DNA of 64,000 nt from Istiophorus platypterus (lineage: Eukaryota > Chordata > Actinopteri > Istiophoriformes > Istiophoridae): NCBI GenBank assembly GCA_016859345.1, contig CM029121.1, positions 6,885,911 to 6,949,910 of the forward strand. The letters are read 5' to 3'. The notes beneath the pieces are model-generated. The model had not been told where the DNA came from. It saw nothing but the letters and a program-made list of their open reading frames with translations, and searched no databases. Both the position numbers and the translations under genes were made by a program. Shown here one piece after another: positions 38,801 through 51,505 of the stretch (position 1 is its first letter; each line of letters begins with the position of its first letter).

Positions 38801-39376
38801 ATTATGAATAGGATGAAGGACTACAGCGAGAAAAACATGTTTCAAGGCTAATGTAGGTACTCACTATTGTTTCTGGACATACTGTGATCCTATCCTTTAA
38901 TACTTAATTTTTTTTCCCCCAAGATCTTTCTCAAGGTGTCTCACCATCAAATGCAAATGATTTAAATTTTTCCTGCTGTGAGCAGCTGTTCAATTTCCTT
39001 TATGCATTGCATTGTGGGGCGAATAGATTCCATCAATAGCACATTTCAAAAAATATTCATATGGGGTACACATACTATCTAGGATTAGTATACCTCCTTT
39101 TGTCAGTTTTCTTGTGAGAATACACTTCACAGTCAAAAGCTGCTTATAATTAGTACGTAATGGGAATTTTGACACATCTGTGGTTTGGGTTTCTGTTACA
39201 GGAACTAAAAGATGGTGAAGTGCTAATCACACACAATAGGGTAGTATTCGTTATTTCATTGGTCCTGGATAATATTTTATCCCTAGCATGGTACAGAGGA
39301 CCAGTCCTGCTCTTCAAAATAACCGGCTATTTTAGCAGGCTTGTTTGTTAACCAATGCAGCTGCCTTTAAGGATGC

Positions 39377-39414
39377 ATGGGGGTGGGGGGTGGGATTGGG
39401 GGGGGGGGGGGCGG
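39377..39414 (+). repeat. G-rich tract
   Basis: Runs of 5, 6, 3 and then about 14 G residues in 38 bp. Capable of forming a G-quadruplex on the + strand. Confidence 0.85.
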
Positions 39415-39978
39415 ATCCCCATCTCAGCAGATACTAGGATCAGCCTGTGGGCTAAACCAGCCACACCAACTGGCCAGCTTATAGGCAATTAAATAAAGAC
39501 AACCACTCTTCAGGACCAGTTCCTACAGGGCCTGGTGTGAATCACACTGACCTTCAAAACTTCCCCTCAGGAACATATATGTGAGGTCACATTTTCTGAG
39601 TCCAAGTTCCTCTACACTTTGTGACAAAGGCACGTCATCAAAGGATACATTCATACCTTTGATGTGGTTTTCTATCACAAAATGGCCTTCACAATGAAGA
39701 GTCGTGTACTAAAAATCCTGGAATCGATGTTCTCAGTACCACTAAAATGCGGAACTAGCATTGTGTGAAGGTGTCTTTTGACAGACTGAGAGAATGCTTA
39801 AAGATGTGGCATTTAGATTTTATCTAATCTAAAGCTAAAGAATATCAGTTCAGTTGTTCAGACTACCATAAAAACAAATTGCAGATAACAAACAAGGGAC
39901 ACTATAACACTATAAGAGGGAATTTTGTGGTCCGCATATGACTTTTCTGAATTGTAAACTTTAAAGCAACACAAACAT

Positions 39979-40031
<53 letters not shown>
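39979..40031 (+). repeat. (CA)n microsatellite
   Basis: About 26 CA units. Further CA tracts lie at 40223-40258 and 40586-40617. Confidence 0.96.
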
Positions 40032-40035
<4 letters not shown>

Positions 40036-40581
40036 TTATACCAAATACAACATGCTGACCTCTCTCCTTTCTGTCTCCTATTATCCCCCACCCTCATACT
40101 TTTATCCTCACACCTACTCATGTGGACCCACACAAACACAAAGCCTACACACTGCACTGTGCAATTAGGTCTTTATCTCTGTTTTGCATTGTTGCTAGCT
40201 ACCACTGTTTGTTCTGACACAATCACACACACACATACACACACACACACACACACACGCAACTCTGGGATGAGTACTTTATCTCAATGCTGTGCATCTA
40301 CTTACTTCGTGGTCTTTGTCGACAGGGCTCTTAGTCATGATATAGTGTACACTGACCAACTCCTGTCAGCAACGCCAGACATAGGTACTAATACAGCCTA
40401 TGTGTGTCTGAGAGTGTTCAGGAGAGTGTTAGAGCAAGTTAAGAGTGACGGAGAAAGAGGGGATAACAATGTGATGGGTGATAATGGATACGAAAGACAG
40501 CATGAAAGAAGAGGGCGATAATCAGAAAAAAGAAGCTATAAATAACTGAAGGTGTCAGTAATAAAGCCCCCACTCTAGCTG

Positions 40582-40619
<38 letters not shown>

Positions 40620-40779
40620 AAAGTGAAATGGAGGCATCAGCTGCACTGTCATCTGGCTTTACTCACTTGCCATCACACCTTGCGGTCAAACATCAGCATT
40701 CAGAGCACACATACTCGCACACACACCTCCAGCCCTCTGCTCTATATCTGTTTTTCTTCAGAACAGAAGTAACCATTTT

Positions 40780-40995
40780 GTAGGTCATGACGGTGGCATC
40801 GCTCTGGGGATGGTCAGTCGGTCAGTTGATCTGCATTGTTTTGGAAATATCTCATTATTGGACACACCAGGAATATTTGTATGGCTGTTGATGGAGTACA
40901 GAGGATGAATCTTACTGATTTTGGGGATCCTCTGACCATTATTCCACTGCCACCATAGGGTTGACCTGTGTGGTTTGAGTAAAATGCCATGAAAC
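40780..40995 (+). repeat. Fish repeat family A, 5' part
   Basis: GGAAATATCTCATTATTGGA, GTATGGCTGTTGATGGAGTA, CAGAGGATGAATCTTACTGA, TTTTGGGGATCCTCTGACC and CCACTGCCACCATAGGGTTG follow the order of the copy at 43585. Confidence 0.6.
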
Positions 40996-43584
40996 ACATT
41001 TCATGGCATGACCCGTTTTTATGCAAATGTTCAATTTGTACATAATAAAAAAAGTGGAAATGCTGAAAGAATTCAAAACTAACCTGAAAAGTCTGAGGTA
41101 GAAAAATTGGTATTATAATCAAATAATATCAAATAATAAAATCAAATAAACACAGACTTGGCAAATAAATAATGATGTACAATAAGCATACGATTAACAT
41201 GTCCAATGCAGCTTGTGCCTCACTGAATAGACAAAAAAATTGCAGCAGTCACAAACATCAGGTCTGTGACTACGACGAGGACACTGTAATACTCCTCATA
41301 TTAATGCATGAAACAAACATATGCTGATAAAATTGTATTTTATAACTTTTTATAACAATGATCACATGCTGAACACTTAACTATTTGCGTATTCAGTAAC
41401 AAATAAGGTAAAAGTCCTCCATGGGCGGAAAAACCAATGTATGATAGGCTATTGGGCCCTTTCTACTAGCAGTCAGCTTTTCATGCTAACCATGTCTCCC
41501 CTGCTTGAGAGGAGTGGTGCCAGCTCCGGGTTTGGTCGAGCTCTGATGGAGAGTTCTCGTGCCAAGGGACATCGTATGCTTCACTCTAGTTCAACGGGGA
41601 TGTTAGGAGCTGCACACACATGTGTATAAGCCCAGGCAGACAGGGGAGCAGAATAATTACTGTTCTGTATTACATCTGGGAAGACCTCATTAAATCTGTC
41701 TGCCATTATCTCTCTGTTTCACTGTCACATGTTATCTCTATCTGCCTCTCTCCTCTGCCAGACCCTCTTTCATCCCTTATTATTCCTATGTCCTCTCTCT
41801 CTCTCTCTCTATAAATTTTTTACTTAAGACATCAAGCTTGCTCTCTGCCAGTCTGTCCCAATCACTTTCATGTTGTCTTCCACCCACTCTCACTCCTCGT
41901 TCCTAATTATTTCTTCTTTTTTTCCTCCTTTCCCCCTGCTTCCTTTGCTTTTCCAGTTGCAATTAACTATTAATTAGAAAACACAGTGTTGATGCACAAC
42001 ACACCCTTTTTCCCTCCCCAGTGGCTGCTTTCCACAGGGAAACTCAAATGCACGAGCACACACACGTGCACGCAGGTGCTTGCCACGCAAAGCACAGTGT
42101 GACAGTTGCAGAGAGAGCAGTGTCATAACCCTTGTCTAAATAACAGTTAGGTAACAACAGATGCAGAAAGGGCCACACCCAGACCTAAGCATTGTAATTC
42201 AGTTTCCATTTTTGGGACTTTCTTTTTGGGTGAAGTCCCAAAAGTTGCAATATTCTCCACACTCTACCTCTCCAAACTTCTGATTCATGACTAAGCTTGT
42301 TAAATGTTCAGGCCCTTTGTAAATGCACCCATCAGAAATCACTGTCTCTTAATAATGAGTGAATAAAATGTACACAACTGCCTATTATGATTGTTGGCTG
42401 ACCATACCAGTACAGTTTCTGGCATTCGAGCCAAAATGTGGTCAATTTATTAAACCCCAGCACTAAGTTTTAACTGTGGTGTAACTGAATCTTGGCTTCT
42501 TTAACTGCTAATCTGTAAAAGTTCCCAATTACATATGGACTTAAAGGTTTAGGAAAAACACTTCAGAATTCAGTGATGTCAAAATAATGATTTAAAAATA
42601 AAGAAAGGCCAACTATGAGCACCATTGTTTTCCTCCTGCCAGCTTCCACTAAGCTCAGTGGGGTCATTTCTTTCATCGATTTCCTGGGGATTTGGTCAAT
42701 TTATCTGCTCCACCTCCTGTACATTGTACTGTTTAGCTATTGCTGGAGTTTCTTGCAACTTACAATTTAATCTAGGCCATTTACTGACCTAAGATCCCTT
42801 ATTATTTCATATTCGCCAGACCTGGTTACTTCTAAAATCCTGACCCCTGCAGAAGTATTCAGCTTTTTTTGTCAGAAAGCTTAAAGGAGAATATGTAATA
42901 GGCGAAACTGTGAAAAAACTCAACAGCCATAAACAAGGATTAGTAATAAAAACAAATAAAACAAGAGGAAATATCGTTTTAGCATTACATGCATAAAGTG
43001 ATGGGAGGGAAACAGTGATTTTTATACACCATTTTCCAGTTGTCAGTAAAATTATGGGAAGTGTTTTTTTTTTTTTCCAGGAGCAGCTGATAACATCATT
43101 ATTATAGCCTCTATAAGGAAATGTGTGCTCTGAGGAAGGCAATTTCAGTCACTAGTAAATTGATGGATACAGGTTGTTGGAAGGAGAAGACAGAGAGAGA
43201 GAGAGAGACTGAGAGAAGTAAGGCCACAGGTTTAATCAGGTCATCCCAGATACAAGGTCGAAATGTAATTATTCAGTCTTCCTGTCTTCCCCTGTGTCAG
43301 TATTAATTACTTACTTTGAGGGATTCAAATGGCAACCTAGGAAAGCCCAGTCATCTGCCAGAAGAGAGACGGGGCCTTCCTAACCTCCAGCAGCCAGACA
43401 GATGGCTCTGGTCTGGCTAAGGCCAAGCAGACCCCTCCTATAAGTTTTGTTAGTGGAGACTAAGGATTTTAATTTAAGATTGTTATAAACATTTGAACAT
43501 GGCTAAAAATGTGATTGTTGATCTGTACTCATCTATTGAAATTGAATTAATTTGAACAAATTACATGTTTGTTCTAATTTTTCA

Positions 43585-44115
43585 TTAGCCATGCTAGCAG
43601 CGACGTTCTGTGAAGGCAATGGTGGTCTGTTGGTGGGTCCGGCACTCTGGTTCAGGCTGAAAAATCTCAACAACTATTGGATTGCTATGAAAGGTGGCAT
43701 CGACATCTGTGGTGCATAGTGGATGAATCCAGATGATGTTTCCTCTAACATCACCCGATGGACGAATTCTCGTAGACAAGCAATTCTAATGACTTTGATG
43801 ATCCCCTGACTTTTCATCTAGCACCACTGACATTAAATTTTACCTTGACATCTATGACTGGATGGATTGTAATCATTTTGGTGATTCCTCAACTTTTAAT
43901 CTTGTGCCAATATCATGCAGCCTCAGCTCTACTCTGTGTTTAGGCCTAGTTAGCAAATTTTAGCATGCTAACATGCCAAACTAAGATGTTGAATACGCTA
44001 AACCTTATACCTGCTAAATATCAACATTGTTATTGTACAAAAGCTGCCATGTTAGTGTTAGCATTTAGATCAAAGTGCATCTGTGTAACCTCATAGAAGC
44101 AATTTGAGCTAAATG
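43585..44115 (+). repeat. Fish repeat family A, longest copy
   Basis: Starts near CATTAGCCATGCTAGCAGCG. It contains TCTCAACAACTATTGGATTG, GATGAATCCAGATGATG, TTTGATGATCCCCTGACTTT, TAGCACCACTGACATT, and a tail with TTAGCATGCTAACATGCCAA and GTTAGCATTTAG. Middle segments are duplicated (TTTGGTGATTCCTCAACTTT repeats the earlier GATGATCCCC motif), so the copy is internally rearranged. Confidence 0.7.
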
Positions 44116-44877
44116 CACTGATGATACCATAGAGAGAATCCTTGGGGCTGTTGGAGACAGCTCTGTAGAGACCATCTAGTGGTTTATTCTATTGTGTTTT
44201 ATTATCTTCTATACATTCAATGAAACTGCCACTTTATATCAGTAATAAATAAAGATAGAAATACTAATCTATCCATCTATTTCCTGTACTGAACCACGAA
44301 AATGGAACTATAAAACCCTCTCAATCCAACAAATAGGATCTTCTAGATTTACACACAGTGACTAGAAAAATAAAAACATCTGTGTGATGTAATGTGAAGC
44401 ACATTATTCATATGCTGTATATGGAAAGACTATATGGAAAGATAGAAACACATTACAACATAATGCAGACCAATACACCATCACAAATATAGCTACAAAA
44501 ATTCTTATAAAAATTTAAACCGATACCTTCATAAAAAACCTTTCAAAAATTGTAACCAAAAGAAAAAAAATACAAAAGTAGTATTTATTATACACACTAA
44601 GGTGTGATGCAAACACAAAAATACAAAAATGCATTCAAACATACACACTTCCAGCTACAAACCCAGCCACAGTCCCCATCAGCTGACTTTATATCAGCTG
44701 AGTGCAGTCACTGTAACAAGACTCCATTGTCTTGCAGTGTGCTGAACTGACATGAAATCTGCCAAATAGGTCTAACACAAAAAAAAAAACACTCACTCAC
44801 ACAACCACATCAACATATGCACACAGACAAAAGCACCGACAGGAAAAAAAAACACTTTCAGTTGTGTAAAAGCGTGT

Positions 44878-44878
<1 letters not shown>

Positions 44879-44947
<69 letters not shown>
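44879..44947 (+). repeat. (AC)n microsatellite
   Basis: About 34 AC units. Confidence 0.97.
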
Positions 44948-44950
<3 letters not shown>

Positions 44951-45684
44951 TTCCTCTCACAAAAGACCTTTGTTTTTTATAAGAACCCCTGATTAGCGTG
45001 CGGACCACACACACAGTCATATTGACCCGGTCTCATACAACCGTACAGACCGAGAAAGAGGAAGCAGAGATGGTTTAGAGTGAAAAAAAAAACAGCTTTT
45101 AATTTAATAATAAAAAAGCAACTGACAAGGATTACAAGGAATGACAGAAAATGTAGAGAGAGCAAGAAAAACTTGCATTATGTCAAAGTATCACCAGTGA
45201 CTAAAATGCTAATGTGTTCTGACAGGACACACAGTATATGATCACTGACAAGCTCGAACACAGAGCTCCACACCTAAAATTGTGGAAAACTTTAGATCTT
45301 CAGCGATGAGACTACATGAGTGTTTCTGTCTCCAGAGTCTAAATTATTTTCAGAGAGGGGAAAGGAGTTTTAGGAACAATACAGATCATCAATTTAAATT
45401 TCATGAGTATCAGCTGTCCTGATATCAACCACCAAATGGATCCTACGCTGAAACATTTTTACAGAAAGCTCCTGCACAAGGCAACCGACAACTTTTTACT
45501 CATGTATAAATGTTTATAGCAAACAAACTCTGTTGCTGGTAGATTAATCAAATTCTCACATCATGAATCAGATTTCATATCATATTATCATGCATAAAAT
45601 GTATAAATTGTAAAAATTAAGTTACTGTAACACACAGACACACAGAATATAGCTGAGAACATTTGTTGTCTTGAGTCACATCGG

Positions 45685-46180
45685 TTATGTAGTCTGTCGT
45701 ATTCGTACATTTATCTAAGTACTTTGCTAAAGTGCAATTCTAAGATACTCGTGATTTACTTGAGTATTTTCATTTCAAACTCAACTGCTTTTCAGAGAAA
45801 GATCAAAAAAATAAAATAAAATAAGGATTTGAATATAATTCCATTGAATTTAGTTATTTAAACCATCAACAGTAATGTATATTGAATGAGTACAATTAGC
45901 TCTATTGCAGCCAATTGCATACATTAAATGCTGCTTATACAGTATGTTAATGCATCAGTAGCACTGATACAATGCTATACTATCATTATGTAACACTGAC
46001 ACAGCCTGTATAATGAGCACTTTTATACTGTAAGTACATTTTTCTGATAAAACCTCTGTACTCCTACTTAAATAATTTTGAGTACAGAGCCTTTATTTGT
46101 AACCAAGTATATTTACATTGTGGTTTTGTTGCTTTGACTTAAGTAAAGGATCTGAATACTTTTTCCACCACTGGTGGGGT
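45685..46180 (+). repeat. Fish repeat family E, copy 1
   Basis: Contains ACTTGAGTATTTTCATTTCA, a long AT-rich middle with CTGATACAATGCTATACTAT, then TATTTACATTGTGGTTTTGT, TTGACTTAAGTAAAGGATCT and ACTTTTTCCACCACTG. This is the familiar GAGTA-rich teleost repeat. An inverted copy lies at about 60600-60960. Confidence 0.7.
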
Positions 46181-46460
46181 AAATGCATACAGATCACAGT
46201 TTACAGAGCTCACTTCAAGAGGGCTGGCGGTATGTCTGGTAGCAATCACATGCTCAAGAAGGAGAGAAAGTAAAAGGTGCCTATGCTCTGATTAGTGTTC
46301 TCAGGTGTGTTTGTTTGACAAGATATAATCTAGCCATGGGACTAAACAGTGGACTGACTCTTCTGTGTTTGGTCTGCTCTTACCAAACAGGCTTAGATTG
46401 TTAGCCAACTGTCTGGAGAGGACAGGCTGCTGTCTCGTTAATAAACACAAACATAGGGAG

Positions 46461-46499
46461 TTTCAACAGATACTTCTCTATGAGGAGTATCTGTTGAAA
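46461..46499. other. Perfect 14-bp inverted repeat extending to an 18-bp hairpin
   Basis: Left arm TTTCAACAGATACT (46461-46474) and right arm AGTATCTGTTGAAA (46486-46499) are exact reverse complements. Inside them, one T-G pair and three more Watson-Crick pairs leave a TAT triloop. At 39 nt it is too short for a normal pre-miRNA and is not inside a repeat I recognise. Confidence 0.9.
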
Positions 46500-47886
46500 A
46501 CAGTCCTCGGATAACGGCATGTCTATGAATTTTGTTAGTCATCCAGATTACGGGATATTTGGCTGTACAAGAGGCAAAAGGCAACTTCGGGGTTTAAGTA
46601 TTAAAATTCATACAAAAGTTTCCATAGTTTCTCCTGAGAGAAATGTAGATGAAGCCTTTTCTGTTTAGGCTGATAGAGCTTATCAGTCCAAATCATGCAG
46701 TGATGTTAAATTTCAAGGTGATTTACTCAATGAATAATGGTTGGAAGCAACCCAACAAAAACAGGTGCCATAACGTTAGGGATCATTAGCACATTACTGG
46801 GCTTGCCTCGGGAATCTACAGTATTGCTAAATTTTGCATTTGTGTCACAATCTTCAAATGGCAGTAGTTAACTTCTACATCTCAAACACACATTTGCATG
46901 GTTTCGATGTTAGTAGTGTAATTTTTCAGCAGAAATATTTTAGAGAAATCTTCTAAAATTTGTGTATGCTTTGGTAAAGTTTTGTTATTTGAGATTAAAT
47001 TGAAAGTAACCCAGCTTCCTATATAAGATTCAAACACTAAACAACGGTGCTATTATTGAAGACTGCGTGGATGTGCTAACACGTACACTTGCAAACACAG
47101 CTATCAAGATGCCTTGCTGTCATTTCACAGCTCATTGAGGCAGCCAATCAAATAATTCCAGCAGTCAGTACGCCCAGGGCTATATTTAACCAATGAAGGG
47201 CGACTATCTGGCTGACGGACTGTTTCAGATGACCAGTTACAGACTGTCTCTTCATGTAAGACTTGAGCTGGTGCCAGCATGAGTCCCCCTTACCTCACCC
47301 TCCTCTCCTTCCCCCTGTTTTTGCTGTATTTTCTCTCCTAATGTCTAACCATCCCAGGAAAAAGAGACTAATAATTATCATAGAGAACAGAGTCCAGGGG
47401 AGGAGTGCCCTTTGCACTCTGTCCTTTACAAATGTGTCCACATCTTTCTTTGTCACTTCCTCTAACTTGCTTAATAAGTAAGACTGTGTTCTTTCACTTG
47501 CCAATCTCTCTCCTCTTGCTCAAAATGGCTTCACTTCCCTCCTCGTGTCTCCCCAACCCCATTCACACTCATTGTCCCTCCTCATATCTGACTTCACCCA
47601 ATTCTCTCCCCTCCTGTTTCTTTTCACATTCCCACATCACTTTAGCCTTCTTTGAAAAAAAATTGAATTATTCTCCCTGGTTGCTTCCGCTGGGTGTCCC
47701 TGTAATTCCCCTCCCCTCTTGTTTCTTCTCACTGAGTATTCTCATCTCTCTCCTCATCGCTCCCTATATTATTCATCACTCCTTTCTTTTCATCCTTACT
47801 TCCACTGCCTTATCAAACTTGCTGTATTCTCCAGTAAGTTCAGTCCTTTCCCTCTCCAATTGTGGACTGCTCCCCTCTTTTTTTCC

Positions 47887-47920
<34 letters not shown>
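47887..47920 (+). repeat. (TTTC)n microsatellite
   Basis: Eight tetramer units inside a pyrimidine-rich region (about 47500-48080). Confidence 0.96.
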
Positions 47921-48114
47921 GTGCACTGGGCATTTATTTTCCTTCATTAAAACTCCATCTCTGTCTCCCTCCCTCTATAATTCCCCTCTCACCCTCTCCC
48001 TCTGCGTTTCTGCACAAAAACACCACCACCTCTTTTCCTTCGTCTTTCTCCCCTTCCCCCTTTTATTCTCCTCTTCTGAGGCTTAAACCTAATTATCTCC
48101 TGTTCTAGAGAAAC

Positions 48115-48130
48115 CACACACACACACACC

Positions 48131-48171
<41 letters not shown>
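48115..48171 (+). repeat. (AC)n microsatellite
   Basis: CA tract with one AACAC interruption near the start. Confidence 0.96.
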
Positions 48172-48173
<2 letters not shown>

Positions 48174-48432
48174 TGGGAACAGCCTGTGGGAAGCAGTGCA
48201 GCCGTGAGGGATGGGCGGGCAGCGTTTGTTCTCCCTTCGGCCAGTCGCCTCTGATCATGTCAACAAGGCGCAAACACTCACATACATTGTAAGAGAAAGC
48301 CTGAGATGAAAAAAGAAAAATGTGAAGTATTGTAAATTATACAAACAAGCACTGACTGAGTGGGTATGATATTTCTTTGCTCAAATGCTGGAATAATGGC
48401 ACACGTTGCAACAATGCAATAGAAATGTCTAG

Positions 48433-48495
48433 TAAATCCACTCATCTATCCATTAGCTTTTTCTGCTTATCCTTGAGGGTAACAGGCTCACAATG
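48433..48495 (+). repeat. Fish repeat family H, short fragment
   Basis: CATCTATCCATTAGCTTTTT followed by CTGCTTATCCTTGAGGGTAA corresponds to the first 60 bp of the family represented at 24538-24800. Confidence 0.5.
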
Positions 48496-49454
48496 ACTGA
48501 CACATAATTTCTAGTAAAGTATGCAATGGAAAATACTTTAGAAATGAATACAAATAACATTAACCACAACCGAAAACTGGAAGAAGAAACAACAGTCTAT
48601 TGATTTTAGATTTGAGTTGGACAAAACCTTTTAGAACCATCTAATGCAATACCATTCAAGAGCACCAGAAACTAAAGGACAAGTTTCTAAATTGACAGTA
48701 CATGACAGAAAAACAAGATAAAAAACAACAACCAAAAAAAACATATAAAGAACCAACTGTTTGGGTATAAATTTCCAAGTCTATTACTGAACTACAATTC
48801 AACATTGTTGTGTGAGCAAAGGAGGCCATTCCTTTCACTACTTTTTAGCACCTGTAAACTTCATTTCTCCTATCACGTCTTATGTGTACAGTTTATAAAG
48901 TTTTATATGGGTTGTATATTGTTAATGATTAAAAGATAAATTACCTGGAAATTTTACAAGGTATAAAAAGGTGTAATGAGACCTCTGGCTATGAGAAGCC
49001 TGTGGCTCAGAGAAGTCAGGAAGACTTACTGGGCTCACTTCTTCAATGTGTCTGGAGCTCACTGGAGCCCGTCAAGCTTACATCAACAACCCAACCACAG
49101 GCGGAGGGCATCAAGGCCATATTTTCAGTTTTTTTAAGTAACAGTACATAACACAAATCTAATCTAGTTCTCTATTCTCTTATTACTTCATTATAACATG
49201 ACGTAGGGGAAGACTCTAGGCTGGATTTAACTACACTGAGGGGAAAAATAAAGTAAATAAGTGTCTGAATGCATGTTTTCAGATTGAGGAGTCTAATTTG
49301 CTTGGTATCTCCTTCTCTATTTCTCTCACCCACATAAATGCCATATATTATCCTCTCATCTCTACTCCTTCTCAAAGCTGAGAGTCATTTTCAGCTGTTA
49401 CAGCTGTAATTTAAAAAGAAGAACAGCTTCAGTTTCTAGATACCTGCGCCACAA

Positions 49455-49690
49455 AGGTTATGTAATCACCTCTGCCTGTGTGTTGGTTGGTTTGTTTGTT
49501 TGTTCTGAACCAATTTGCACCAAACTCGGGGGTGGGATGGGGCATGGGCCCCGAGGGAGGAACCAATTAAATTTTGATGGAGATCTGGATCATTTACTAT
49601 GAATTTTCTTCCTCTCAGGTTTGGTGTATGTTGTTTGACATTGGCCTTGGTGGAGGTCTGCGCTCTACTGAGCCATTTTCTAGGTACACA
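49455..49690 (+). repeat. Fish repeat family B, copy 2
   Basis: CACCTCTGCCTGTGTGTTGG, GGTTTGTTTGTTTGTTCTG, CAATTTGCACCAAACTCGGG, TTTGATGGAGATCTGGATCA and GGCCTTGGTGGAGGTCTGCG in that order. Opposite in orientation to the copies at 2040 and 61690. Confidence 0.7.
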
Positions 49691-50274
49691 CTGTATGTTT
49701 TTTTATTTCTTTATGAAGTTGATGTGACCGTTCTAAAAATTACCACTGGTTTACTGACCAAATGTGTGAGGTATTGTTTGCTAATGAGGTAAACCTAAAA
49801 AAAATGTCCTTACTTCTTCTTCTGGGCATGGTCACCAGGAAGAATTCATACCTTTCCAGGTACAATTAGACCCATCTCTCACATTTGCCCTTACAGAAAG
49901 ACCTTTGAAAGGGGAGGTGGCTGCACTTAAACCCTCCACTGGGTAGAACCGCCAGTATTTTTTGTGGCTGTTCCTGACAGTGGCTTCCTCAGCCCTGCTC
50001 AATAATATGAGATTATTATTATATTTAATTATTTTTCTCACACATTCACACACACAGTGAGCACTACTGGAGAGGTCAATCTGTGCCAGCTGGACAGCAA
50101 GAGCAACCTTTGCACACGTCTAAATACACACAGGCTCCATAAACAGATGGTGTCTCTGGCTCACATACACACAAATGCACAGCCAGCTCTACACAGGAGA
50201 TAGAGATATGTTGTTCATACATGACCAAGTCCCTTGGGTTGCTGGGCCAAATATTACACTCACTGATAGAATAT

Positions 50275-50315
50275 CATGTATGTATGTATGTATGTATGTA
50301 TGTATGTATGTATGT
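50275..50315 (+). repeat. (ATGT)n microsatellite
   Basis: About ten ATGT units. Confidence 0.97.
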
Positions 50316-51109
50316 GTAAAAAAACTTAGACAATCCAGTCATTCACACATTTCTCCAGCAAATCCTTTCTTCCTTTGGATTCCCTTTTTCTGCACAGTCA
50401 TATTTTCCCGTGCAAATTGTTATTTCTTCCGCTTCCGTGTGTTAAATATGTAGTCTTACATTAGAGCATACTGAGGCTTCACACCTTCATGATTCACTCA
50501 TCCACACGCTGCTGTTACTACATCTGTAATCCACTCTCCTTCTCTCTGCCTCACACATACACCCACATCGAAGTGCACCTGTTCTCCCCACAGAGATGTT
50601 ATCACTGCTTTGCCACGAGTTATTGCCATTACAGAGTTTGCATCATCTTAGAAACAAGTAATCTGTGTTTCAACGAAGAATAGTCAGAGTTTGGTTAGAC
50701 AAATGCACCGTCTGTTAAATGATTTAGGCCAAATTTTAAAAGAATTCTCTTTTAAGAACCTACAGAAAGGACTCCAAGCTTTATGGTGAGCAAAGCTGCA
50801 GTATTTTTCCACTGTATTGTACATAGTTGTAATAGACTCTTAACCTCCACTCACAGAGATCACATGCACAGCTGTGGCACACATTGCAGTTCAATATACA
50901 CACCATAAAGTCTAAATCTAAATCTAATCCACTCATCTCTGTCTCTCTGTAGAAAGCACGCACACACCAGCACACAATTGGTCACTTGAGCACACCCCAG
51001 ATGTTCAAAGCACAGAGAAAGAAAATGCAATAAGGGCTTTCCACTCCTCTGATGCTGTCCTGAAAATAGCCGAGCATCTCTGAACAGGAGTGTAAACGCT
51101 CCCTTCCAG

Positions 51110-51119
51110 GGCGCTGTCC
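51110..51119 (-). promoter_or_regulatory. RE1/NRSE right half-site
   Basis: GGCGCTGTCC is the exact complement of the GGACAGCGCC half of the REST/NRSF element. The matching left half is not present at canonical spacing; the next bases (ACCACTTGAA) fit only poorly and one base too close. Another partial word, GCTGTCC, lies at 51054. Weak evidence of function. Confidence 0.25.
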
Positions 51120-51224
51120 ACCACTTGAAAAGCTGCTACCTTCTCTAAAATATCAGTTGTCCTTTGTAAAGAAATGCAAACACTAGAATTTCTTTTGAAA
51201 AAAAAACTTCCAAAAGTAAATGGT

Positions 51225-51505
51225 ATATGGACTGTACTTATATAGCACTTTGGCAGTCTATTTCACCACTCAAAGCACTTTTACACTACTGTGACATTAA
51301 CCCATTTACACACATTCAAACAGTATTTTTCTACACATTACAATACATTCTACAAACACACATTCATACACCGATGACACACATCGGTGTATGAATGTTG
51401 TTCAGTATCTTGCCAGTGAGAACTTGCTGGCCCAAAGACACTTCGACATGCGTACTGGAGAAGCTGGGATCAACTCACCTGAGCCACCGCCGCACCGCTT
51501 AATGG
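51225..51505 (+). repeat. Fish repeat family G
   Basis: Runs TATGGACTGTACTTATATAG, CACCACTCAAAGCACTTTTA, CACTACTGTGACATTAACCC, CATTTACACACATTC, then AAGACACTTCGACATGCGTA, CTGGAGAAGCTGGGATC and TGAGCCACCGCCGCACC. This is an abundant teleost repeat. It contains an unusual perfect hairpin at 51361-51397. Confidence 0.75.

Noticed and set aside
41420..41640. Complex, non-repetitive stretch with a 62-residue frame as a possible exon
   Set aside because: No family resemblance and no convincing flanking splice sites paired with other exons.
46461..46499. Hairpin as a microRNA gene
   Set aside because: The stem is 18 bp with a 3-nt loop, far shorter than a pre-miRNA, and pairing does not continue outside it.
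47405..47950. 181-residue + strand ORF rich in Ser, Leu and Phe
   Set aside because: It reads through a pyrimidine-rich tract including a TTTC repeat, with no domain or splice context. The 25394-25876 minus-strand frame is the same kind of artefact.
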